From a bacterium (GTDB lineage Bacteria; UBP15; UBA6099), in NCBI GenBank assembly GCA_029564595.1, contig JAKQPS010000054.1, positions 1 through 47,648 of the forward strand: a stretch of DNA of 47,648 bases. Direction: 5' to 3'. The translations under genes were made by a program, and so were the position numbers. Under the pieces are notes generated by a model. That model was given only the letters and a program-made list of their open reading frames with translations, searched no databases and was not told the DNA's origin. The stretch's first letter is position 1. Each line of letters begins with the position of its first letter. Positions 34,176-40,589 of the stretch are shown in pieces.

Positions 34176-34861
34176 TCATACCCGCTTTCAATGAAGCGGC
34201 GACCATCGGAAAAATAGTCGATGCGGCTTCTGTCATCGGGGTTGTTATTGTGGCAAACGACGCCTCAAGCGACGAGACCGCGCTCGAAGCCGGCAAATCC
34301 GGCGCGATAGTCGTCAGCCATGAAAAGAATCTTGGTTACGACGCGGCCCTGAGTTTAGGGTTTGCCGAAGCGGCGCGCAGAGGGTTCGAATTTGCGGCCA
34401 CGATGGATGCCGACTCCCAGCACAATCCTGAGAACCTGAAAAGTTTTGCTGCGGCTCTGGAAGCGGGGGCGGATGTAGTGTCGGGCGTCAGGCCGTTTCG
34501 CGCCCGCGCGGCGGAATCGCTTTTTTCCTCTCTCACGGATTTCTTGTGCGGCATCAAAGACCCCATGTGTGGAATGAAAGGTTATAGGATGGCAGTATAC
34601 GAAAAACTTGGCCATTTCGACTCATATAAATCCATCGGAAGCGAAACGATTCTTTTCGCCGCGAAACTCGGAATGAGAATAGAACAGATTGGAATTTCAA
34701 TAGCGCCGAGAACGGGCTATTCTAGGTTCGGAAGCTCGCTTCGCGCCAACGCCAAGATTTTCAGGGCCGCTGTTCTAGGCATCATCAAGTATCCTTGTTT
34801 CAGGAGACCCAAGTATTTATTTTATTCTAACTTTTCGGCAACAGAAGGAAACATCGTTTAA
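34151..34861 (+). CDS. Glycosyltransferase family 2 protein
   Basis: 236 residues with a GT-A fold. IIIPAFNEAATIGKIVDAA at the N terminus, VVIVANDASSDETA, EKNLGYDAALSLGF and the metal-binding MDADSQHNPENL are standard for the DPM1/polyprenol-phosphate glycosyltransferase branch. There is no C-terminal TM pair, so it is a soluble or peripheral enzyme. The ATG at 34151 lies within the last codons of the NeuB-like gene (25-base overlap). The nucleotide-sugar donor is unknown; together with its neighbours it probably builds a surface glycan. Confidence 0.86.
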   Translation: MDRHRLAIIIPAFNEAATIGKIVDAASVIGVVIVANDASSDETALEAGKSGAIVVSHEKNLGYDAALSLGFAEAARRGFEFAATMDADSQHNPENLKSFAAALEAGADVVSGVRPFRARAAESLFSSLTDFLCGIKDPMCGMKGYRMAVYEKLGHFDSYKSIGSETILFAAKLGMRIEQIGISIAPRTGYSRFGSSLRANAKIFRAAVLGIIKYPCFRRPKYLFYSNFSATEGNIV

Positions 34862-34989
34862 AAAGAGCAGCGCGAGACGTGTTTGCATCAGAACTTAGGA
34901 TGGATTTCCTTATGCGGGCAAGGCGATGTTGTTTGTTATTATGGGGGAAGCAGTTCGGCGTTAAGCGCGCTCCCTCGCGAGATCGCTGT

Positions 34990-35017
34990 TTGTGTGTCAT
35001 ACTTAACTGAGTAGAAT
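34990..35017 (+). promoter_or_regulatory. Weak promoter candidate before the methylase
   Basis: TTGTGT (34990-34995) and TAGAAT (35012-35017) with a 16-base spacer lie 67 bases before the methylase ATG. Both boxes are imperfect. Confidence 0.3.
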
Positions 35018-35083
35018 TGTAAAAAATCAAAAGGGCAAGAAGGGTGCCGAACGCTCTCTTTGCCTCAGCCGGGAGGCGGCGGA

Positions 35084-35713
35084 ATGTCAGAAAACCAATT
35101 TTCCACCGATCAGGAGTCATTTTGGGCGATGGATTTCGGGAATGAATATATCATTAGAAATAGTTCTGAAGATTATATCGCTCCGAAAATGCGACTTCTT
35201 TCCTGCGCTATCTCAAAATGCCGTAAAATTGATTCCGTAATCGAATTCGGTTCTAACATAGGTCTGAACATGATCGCTTTGCGCCCTCTGCTGCCTAAAG
35301 CAAAAACTGTCCGCCGTGGAGATCAATCCGGTAGCGTATGAAAAAGTGAAGTCTCTAGGATTTGTGGAAACTTTCAACGAGTCGATACTTGAATTTAAAT
35401 CGGACAGGAAGTGGGATATTGTTTTACCATGGGCGTGCCGATACACATAAATCCCGACAGGTTGCCGGACGTTTACGACAGGATGTTTTCGGCGAGCCGT
35501 GAATATGTCCTGATGTGCGAATACTACAATCCGACCCCGATGGAAATAGAATATCGAGGCCACCGAGAACGGCTCTTCAAAAGGGACTTTGCCGGAGAAT
35601 TCATGGACAGACACAAGGGCGTAGAGCTTGTGGACTATGGCTTCATTTATTACAGAGATCCGATATTTCCGCTTGGGGATTTCACTTGGTTTTTGATGAG
35701 GAAACCGCAGTGA
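35084..35713 (+). pseudogene. Pseudaminic-acid-biosynthesis-associated methylase-like gene with two compensating indels
   Basis: Three frames must be joined to read one protein. From ATG 35084 (GGGAGG ribosome site) the first frame gives WAMDFGNEYIIRN and VIEFGSNIGLN, the SAM-binding motif of TIGR03587-type methylases. One extra A in the five-A run at 35302-35306 shifts it. The next frame reads SAVEINPVAYEKVKSLGF...KWDIV. A missing T at the T-run 35422-35425 shifts back to TMGVPIHINPDRLPDVYDRM, CEYYNPTPMEIEYRGHRERLFKRDFAGEF and the FPLGDFTWFL end. Both shifts sit in homopolymers, so sequencing or assembly error is as likely as true decay. If intact, it would methylate a nonulosonate-type precursor. 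Confidence 0.75.
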
Positions 35714-35738
35714 ACTGAAACGCGCCGTCTATTGCGGG

Positions 35739-36122
35739 TTATTCCGCCACGATTCTTATCGAACGGCCTTCCTCTCCGTCTTCCGAATGGAACTCAATGG
35801 GTTTTCCGGTTTCCAGCGTCTTCATGACCTCGTCGATGGAAGAATCCGAGCCGGGCAGGGCGGAGTCCTTAGGGATAAACCTGAAAAAAAGTTTCACCAG
35901 AGAAAGCGGGATGCGGATAGGGGTAAGGCTTTTATACTTCCCGGCTGATTTTGATTTTATCTCAATATTGAGCCAACGCGCCGCGCCGGAAGGGGCGACT
36001 CCGGGATTCTCCACGGCTTCCGCCTTGTCGAGGGCTTCTATAAGCCTTACTCCCTGTTCGGGAGTTATCTTTCCCTCTCGTATCATGTTCAGCACTTCAA
36101 GTTTTTCTTTCCCGTCGGTCAT
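35739..36122 (-). CDS. SHOCT-like domain protein
   Basis: 127 residues. The N-terminal EKLEVLNMIREGKITPEQGVRLIEAL is a SHOCT-type helical module, which also occurs at the end of the adjacent DUF2089 protein. The rest has LNIEIKS strands, a hydrophobic patch IRIPLSLVKLFFRFIP and a C-terminal EFHSEDGEEGRSIRIVAE strand, a layout seen in proteins paired with DUF2089. GAGGGAT fits ATG 36122 better than the upstream ATG 36158. Function unknown; probably the partner of the DUF2089 regulator. Confidence 0.65.
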   Translation of the reverse strand: MTDGKEKLEVLNMIREGKITPEQGVRLIEALDKAEAVENPGVAPSGAARWLNIEIKSKSAGKYKSLTPIRIPLSLVKLFFRFIPKDSALPGSDSSIDEVMKTLETGKPIEFHSEDGEEGRSIRIVAE

Positions 36123-36171
36123 ATATCCCTCATTCCATTGAAGCCTCTCTAGCGTCACACAGCCTTAATAC

Positions 36172-36546
36172 TTATAATTCTTCTATCAAAGCCGCGCCTT
36201 CGTCCGGGGTAAGATCCCCCCTTTTTATCGATTCAATAATCTCCAGCCGCCGCAACCGCCTCGTCTCAGGATCGTCTTTTCTCAGCTTTCTGTTTAACTT
36301 CTCGATTATTGCGTCCAACCTGTTTCTTACGGTCGGATAGGACACGCCCAGACGTTTTTCCATTTCTTTGATATTGCCCCTCGAAACTACGAACAACTCA
36401 ACAAACCGCCGTTCCTCGTCCGTCAGGTCTGAAAAAAGGCCGTGTCCGAATTCGCCCTCGATGGCGGTGTTGCACTCGGAACATGAAAGCCTTGATATCA
36501 TTAGAGTGTTGTTGCACACAGGACAATGGCTCAAAGCTCTTTTCAT
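36172..36546 (-). CDS. DUF2089 family zinc-ribbon/HTH regulator
   Basis: 124 residues. An N-terminal zinc ribbon (CPVCNNTLMISRLSCSEC), then LTDEERRFVELFVVSRGNIKEMEKRLGVSYPTVRNRLDAII, which is a sigma-like helix-turn-helix, then a C-terminal SHOCT-like end (RLEIIESIKRGDLTPDEGAALIEEL). The order is exactly that of DUF2089. It probably binds DNA as a regulator and acts with the downstream SHOCT protein, which starts 49 bases later. A 5-bp hairpin (36568-36581) lies in its short leader. Confidence 0.82.
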   Translation of the reverse strand: MKRALSHCPVCNNTLMISRLSCSECNTAIEGEFGHGLFSDLTDEERRFVELFVVSRGNIKEMEKRLGVSYPTVRNRLDAIIEKLNRKLRKDDPETRRLRRLEIIESIKRGDLTPDEGAALIEEL

Positions 36547-36593
36547 CCGGTCCTCGATGCGCCGCTAGGCCTTTTTAGGCCCTCTGCGACAGA

Positions 36594-36621
36594 TTGACTT
36601 TTTCAAATATAATATTACAAT
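36594..36621 (+). promoter_or_regulatory. Promoter of the second lone receiver gene
   Basis: TTGACT (36594-36599) and TACAAT (36616-36621) are 16 bases apart. Transcription would begin near 36628, which rules out an in-frame TTG at 36594 and supports ATG 36648. Confidence 0.55.
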
Positions 36622-36647
36622 ATTTTAAGAGTCATTTAAAGAAATTA

Positions 36648-37088
36648 ATGGAAAACATAACATTGGATAAAAAAAGCGCAACAGTCCTAGTGATAGAGGA
36701 CGACAGGGATATGAACGACATGGTGTCTCTAATTTTGCGCGACGCCGGATATGAGCCGCTTTCGGCATTCGACGGAGAGGAAGGATTGGAGATAGCGGGT
36801 CGTGACAATCCCGACGCCATCATTCTCGATCTCATGCTGCCGAAGATGAACGGAATAGAAGTCTGCCGCAAGCTGATGGAAAACGAAAGCACGCGGTCGA
36901 TTCCTGTGATAGCGCTGACCGCAAAGAATGAATTGACATCAAAACTGTCGATGTTCGTGGCGGGCGCGAAACGATATATCACAAAACCTTTCGAACAGTC
37001 TCATTTGATAAACGAGATAAAAAGAGCTTTAAAACAACGCGACATATCAGCCCATTTCGGAGAAGACTTCCCCGATCCTCGCGGATAA
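36648..37088 (+). CDS. Stand-alone response-regulator receiver domain protein
   Basis: 146 residues, CheY-like, no output domain. Acidic pocket EDDRD, phospho-acceptor Asp in ILDLMLPKMNG, the Thr switch in ALTAKN and the Lys in TKPFEQSHLI are all present. A hydrophilic tail RDISAHFGEDFPDPRG follows. No kinase is adjacent. It is similar in design to the receiver at 13674. The ribosome site before the ATG is poor (TTAAAGAAATTA), and its strong promoter may compensate. Confidence 0.85.
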   Translation: MENITLDKKSATVLVIEDDRDMNDMVSLILRDAGYEPLSAFDGEEGLEIAGRDNPDAIILDLMLPKMNGIEVCRKLMENESTRSIPVIALTAKNELTSKLSMFVAGAKRYITKPFEQSHLINEIKRALKQRDISAHFGEDFPDPRG

Positions 37089-37148
37089 AATCCGGCAAGC
37101 TAGAGTTTATTTATAATTGATATGGCATTTACTCATTAGCGAGAATTT

Positions 37149-37171
37149 TGTTGAATGGTCGTGAAAGATAA
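37149..37171 (+). repeat. 23-bp dispersed repeat, copy 2
   Basis: Matches 4740-4762 at 21 of 23 positions and lies just upstream of the tRNA-Thr promoter. Confidence 0.4.
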
Positions 37172-37183
37172 ATGCAAGGAGTC

Positions 37184-37211
37184 TTGACATAAATAGCCAG
37201 TAAATTACAAT
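37184..37211 (+). promoter_or_regulatory. tRNA-Thr promoter
   Basis: A perfect TTGACA (37184-37189) and TACAAT (37206-37211) with a 16-base spacer lie 74 bases upstream of the mature tRNA. Confidence 0.6.
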
Positions 37212-37235
37212 CTAATGTGCAATTTGAATGGGACT

Positions 37236-37419
37236 TTGATTAGATAATAAACGGGCAGGACGGATTTGATTCTGCCTCCCGGTTCGCCAACGTAGCTCAG
37301 CTGGCAGAGCAGCGCATTCGTAATGCGCAGGTCGTCGGTTCGAATCCGACCGTTGGCTCTAAAATCATTTCTCTACAATCCAATGCTTTTTCAGCAGTTT
37401 AATTGTGTTATCTAATCAA
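37236..37419. repeat. 12-bp perfect inverted repeat enclosing the tRNA gene
   Basis: TTGATTAGATAA at 37236-37247 is the exact reverse complement of 37408-37419. In the precursor transcript the arms could pair and loop out the tRNA. Equally it could be a relic of an integration event at the tRNA. Confidence 0.6.
37286..37358 (+). tRNA. tRNA-Thr(CGT)
   Basis: A complete cloverleaf. The acceptor stem GCCAACG/CGTTGGC is a perfect 7-bp match with discriminator T. The anticodon stem GCGCA/TGCGC frames the loop TTCGTAA, giving anticodon CGT for ACG codons. The T arm holds GGTTCGAATCC. The CCA end is not encoded. It lies alone between a receiver gene and the catabolic operon. Confidence 0.93.
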
Positions 37420-37475
37420 GTCTGATTGACTGCAACAAAAAAAAGTGTTTTGTTCACTTGTGTTTTTGTGCGCCG

Positions 37476-37492
37476 CTCAACTGGCGGTTGAG
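37476..37492 (+). other. Hairpin between tRNA and catabolic operon
   Basis: CTCAAC and GTTGAG form a perfect 6-bp stem with a 5-base TGGCG loop, about 35 bases before the operon promoter. A weaker hairpin followed by T-rich sequence lies at 37444-37467. Either could help end the tRNA transcript. Confidence 0.35.
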
Positions 37493-37526
37493 AAATGAAG
37501 ATGTTTCATTCAGAAAATAAAAGCTC

Positions 37527-37555
37527 TTGACAACAGCATAAAAACGATATATATT
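37527..37555 (+). promoter_or_regulatory. Strong promoter of the 37.6-47.4 kb catabolic operon
   Basis: A perfect TTGACA (37527-37532) and TATATT (37550-37555) are exactly 17 bases apart. The start would lie near 37562, about 58 bases before the SCP2-like ATG. The interval holds the short inverted sequence TTGATATAGTCAA (37559-37571), a possible operator at the transcription start. Confidence 0.65.
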
Positions 37556-37619
37556 GTTTTGATATAGTCAAGCATTGCTTTCTTGTTGATTCATAAAAAC
37601 ATGTTCATGGGGGCGTTTC

Positions 37620-38060
37620 ATGAGCGAGTATTATCGAGACACGGAGCATCTTTACGAGATTTATAATTACTTTCTAGGCCGGGTTCTGACGGACGAGAAG
37701 ATAGGCGCAAAGATGGCGCGCGCCGGTATAATAATTAAGTTTATATATACGGACCCCGACGGGGAAGTGACGATTGATCTGAAGAATCCGCCCACAAAAC
37801 CGGGCTACTTCGGCGATTTTTATCTTGGGCCGTGCGATAAGAAAGAAGACGTCTGGTCGAAGCAGTCAGCGGACCACTCGCACAGGTTCTGGCATGGCAT
37901 GGAGAACCCTATTGTTGCGATAACCAAGGGGAAGGTGAAACAGGGCGGAAATGTGACGGCAATGATGAGGCTGCTGCCGGTAGTGCGCCCGGCGTTTGAA
38001 TTGTTTCCTGTCTGCCTCGTGGAAATGGGACAGGGAGAACTGGCGTTGAAAAAAGTCTGA
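37620..38060 (+). CDS. SCP2-like sterol/lipid-binding domain protein
   Basis: 146 residues. IIIKFIYTDPDGEVTIDLKN, the FGDFYLGPCDKKEDVWSKQSADHSHRFWHGMENPIVAITKGKVKQGGNV segment and the hydrophobic C-terminal helix recall the SCP2 fold, where the GK(I/V)KxxG strand precedes the last helices. Members bind lipids or acyl-CoA-like ligands in a hydrophobic groove; many small bacterial forms sit next to regulators or CoA-pathway genes. First gene of the operon; GGGGG precedes the ATG. Ligand unknown. Confidence 0.68.
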   Translation: MSEYYRDTEHLYEIYNYFLGRVLTDEKIGAKMARAGIIIKFIYTDPDGEVTIDLKNPPTKPGYFGDFYLGPCDKKEDVWSKQSADHSHRFWHGMENPIVAITKGKVKQGGNVTAMMRLLPVVRPAFELFPVCLVEMGQGELALKKV

Positions 38061-38091
38061 TTGCGGCATAAGGATTGAAACGGGGATTGAT

Positions 38092-38649
38092 ATGGGAGTG
38101 AAACACGCGATACTGGGGCTTCTTCATTTCGGAGACATGCATGGATACAGGATAAAAGAGCTGTTGCAGCGCGACTTCGGACACATGTGGACCGTGAATT
38201 TCGGGCAGATATATCCGGCGCTGAGGGACATGAGAGAAGAAGGGCTTGTGACTATGTCGAGGGTCGAGGGGGAGAACGCTCCTGACAGGAAGCTTTATTC
38301 GATAACGGAAGAAGGGCGGGCGGAGTTCCGCAGATGGCTTGAAAGCGAGCCTGAGAGAGGGTTGACGATACGCGACCCATTTTTGCTCAGGTTTGCGTTC
38401 TTCGGATTCAGTGACGCGAGCATGGCGCTTGAACGCATAGACGAACAGATAAAATCATATGAGGAACAACTTGAGCAGAGGCGTGGCAAAGCCCCAAGAA
38501 GAACGCTCGGCAATATTCAGGCACGGTTGCTGAGCGAGCTTGGGTTGAGGCTCAACGAAGCGATGCTGGAATGGCTGGGACGGGCAAAGAAGGAAATTGA
38601 GGCGGAGGCCGCCGCCGAAACCAGTCCGCGCAGAGTTGCCGGAGTATAA
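38092..38649 (+). CDS. PadR-family transcriptional regulator
   Basis: 185 residues. The N-terminal winged helix reads HAILGLLHFGDMHGYRIKELL, then FGQIYPALRDMREEGLVTMSRV and DRKLYSITEEGRAEFRRWLES, the PadR signature. A longer C-terminal helical part (Vir-like) of ~90 residues forms the dimerisation arm and probable effector site. PadR proteins usually repress genes for metabolising aromatic acids or drugs until the compound binds. Placed second in the operon, it probably controls the promoter at 37527. Confidence 0.88.
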   Translation: MGVKHAILGLLHFGDMHGYRIKELLQRDFGHMWTVNFGQIYPALRDMREEGLVTMSRVEGENAPDRKLYSITEEGRAEFRRWLESEPERGLTIRDPFLLRFAFFGFSDASMALERIDEQIKSYEEQLEQRRGKAPRRTLGNIQARLLSELGLRLNEAMLEWLGRAKKEIEAEAAAETSPRRVAGV

Positions 38650-38661
38650 GGAGCATCAAAA

Positions 38662-39657
38662 ATGGAATTCACAGGAATAACGCTTGTGACCGGGGCTGCG
38701 GGTTTTATGGGCAGGCATCTTGTCGAGTATCTATCGGGGCGCGGCGTGAAGGTAAGAGCTTCGGCCAGACCTCGCAAGGACACATCTTTTTTCGACAGGT
38801 TAGGAGTCGAATTTGTCGGCGCCGACCTCACGAAGCCTGAGACTCTGCCTGCGTTGTTCGAAGGCGGAGTGGACAGGATATTTCATCTCGGGGCAATCTG
38901 CAATTTTTCAACTCCGTACGAAAAGCTCAGTCCGACCAACGTGGCGGGAGTGGAGCGGATATCGACGCTGGCAATGGAATCCGGTGTGAAAAGGTATGTG
39001 CATTGCGGTTCGACGAGCGTTTACGGGCCTTACACGGGCAAGCCGTTTAAAGAGGATTCTCCGCGCAATCCGAAGGACAATTACGGACGAAGCAAAAGGG
39101 ACGGCGAGGATGTGCTGTGGAAAAAGATTGATGCCGGGTTTCCGGCGATAATCACGCGCCCATGCACTGTTTACGGTCCCGGATGCAATGACGGGGCGGG
39201 GAAGGCGTTTTCACGCCCGACTTCGATCTCTGTGATTCCCGGCGATGGACGGCAACTTTTATCCAACGTAAGGGCTGAAGATGTCGCGGCGGCCCTCGAT
39301 CATCTTTCACATCTTGACTCAGCGGTGGGGAAAGCTTTCAATATCGCAGACGACAGCCATCCGCCCCTTGCCGAGGCGCTAACACTGGCGGCGAAAGCGT
39401 TCGGCTCTAAACCGCCTTCTTTGAAAATCCCTCTTGAGATTGTGAAGCTTATCGCTCTCGCGGATGGATTCATTTCGGAACGAAAAGGAAAAATACCCGA
39501 TCTAGAGTATGACGCGGTGAAATATCTTTCCGACGACTATGTGGTAGACAACGTCCGGTTGAAAGAGACCGGTTATAAGTTTATATATCCGGATTTTAAG
39601 GAATCGATGAAGCAGATGGGAGAATGGCACAGGCGGAATTCTGCCGCCGCGCGCTAA
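38662..39657 (+). CDS. NAD-dependent epimerase/dehydratase (extended SDR)
   Basis: 331 residues. GAAGFMGRHL (11-20) binds NAD(P); Ser/Thr around 117-119 and Tyr141-x3-Lys145 form the catalytic set. The sequence RPCTVYGPG, SNVRAEDVAAALDHL and the C-terminal helices resemble 3-beta-hydroxysteroid-dehydrogenase-like and sugar-epimerase SDRs. In this operon a hydroxyl/keto conversion on the pathway intermediate is more likely than sugar chemistry, but this is inference. AAGGAGC precedes the ATG. Confidence 0.82.
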   Translation: MEFTGITLVTGAAGFMGRHLVEYLSGRGVKVRASARPRKDTSFFDRLGVEFVGADLTKPETLPALFEGGVDRIFHLGAICNFSTPYEKLSPTNVAGVERISTLAMESGVKRYVHCGSTSVYGPYTGKPFKEDSPRNPKDNYGRSKRDGEDVLWKKIDAGFPAIITRPCTVYGPGCNDGAGKAFSRPTSISVIPGDGRQLLSNVRAEDVAAALDHLSHLDSAVGKAFNIADDSHPPLAEALTLAAKAFGSKPPSLKIPLEIVKLIALADGFISERKGKIPDLEYDAVKYLSDDYVVDNVRLKETGYKFIYPDFKESMKQMGEWHRRNSAAAR

Positions 39658-39732
39658 CCGTCGATGTTGAAGAATACCGGCGGGCGCGCAAGGCTTGATG
39701 TCGTTTACTAAAATTCTCTGGAGGCCGCGATT

Positions 39733-40560
39733 ATGAAACAGGTTGTGGTTATAACAGGACTTGGTCAGGGCATGGGACGCGAGACGGCTAAACTGCTTGC
39801 GAAATCCGGGGACGAGATTGCGGGTTTCGACGTCGACGGCGAAAGTGTCGGAACTTTGGAAGAAGAATTGCGCCGCGCGGGCAGGGACCCTCTTTTAATG
39901 AAGATAGATGTGACTGACAGGGACGGGATACTGAAATTCCGCGATGAAACGCTGAAGAAATATGGACGCGCGGATGTCGTTCTGTCGAACGTAGGGATAG
40001 GTTTTTTCGGCCCGTTTGAAGAGGTTGACCTTGAGAAAGCCCTCAAATGTCTGGAAATAAATGTCATAGGGACGGCCGCAGTATTTCAGGCGTTTCTGCC
40101 GTCGATGCGAAGCCGGGGAGCGGGCAAGCTAATAGCGGTGTCCTCGCTCGTCGGGCAAGTTCCATTTCCGTTCGAGTCGATCTATTCCGCGAGCAAGTTC
40201 GCCGTTGAAGGTCTGGCTCAATCTCTCAAGTACGAAGTGGAGCCGTTCGGGATCAAGGTGGCGCTGATTCAACCGGCGCAGGTGTCGACGACATTCGCGG
40301 CAAAAATACACAAACTGCCGCCCGAAGGCTCGCCGTACAGGGAGCGGGCGCGGCGTTTCATCGAGAAAGACGAGGAGTTGATAAAAACTGCGCCGACGCC
40401 GGAGATGGCCGCAAGGGAGATAGTGAAAATAGTCAAAGCCCGAAATCCCGCCCTTCACAATCAACTTGAGCCCAAAAGTTCATTTCTGTTGGCGCTCAAC
40501 AGAATTCTCCCGGCGCGTGTAAAAGACGAAATTTTATTAAACTATATGGATATAAAATAG
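39733..40560 (+). CDS. Classical short-chain dehydrogenase/reductase
   Basis: 275 residues. TGLGQGMG (8-15) for cofactor binding, NVG (86-88), Asn110, Ser138, Tyr151 and Lys155 (YSASK) form a complete catalytic tetrad. The Asp at 33 (GFDVDG) after strand two favours NAD over NADP. The C-terminal 40 residues are longer than the minimal SDR and end KSSFLLALNRILPARVKDEILLNYM, possibly a membrane-facing helix. GGAGG precedes the ATG. It would oxidise or reduce a secondary alcohol in the same pathway as the glycyl radical enzyme. Confidence 0.88.
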   Translation: MKQVVVITGLGQGMGRETAKLLAKSGDEIAGFDVDGESVGTLEEELRRAGRDPLLMKIDVTDRDGILKFRDETLKKYGRADVVLSNVGIGFFGPFEEVDLEKALKCLEINVIGTAAVFQAFLPSMRSRGAGKLIAVSSLVGQVPFPFESIYSASKFAVEGLAQSLKYEVEPFGIKVALIQPAQVSTTFAAKIHKLPPEGSPYRERARRFIEKDEELIKTAPTPEMAAREIVKIVKARNPALHNQLEPKSSFLLALNRILPARVKDEILLNYMDIK

Positions 40561-40589
40561 TTTTCGACGGAAAGCGGAGGCGGCAAAAG

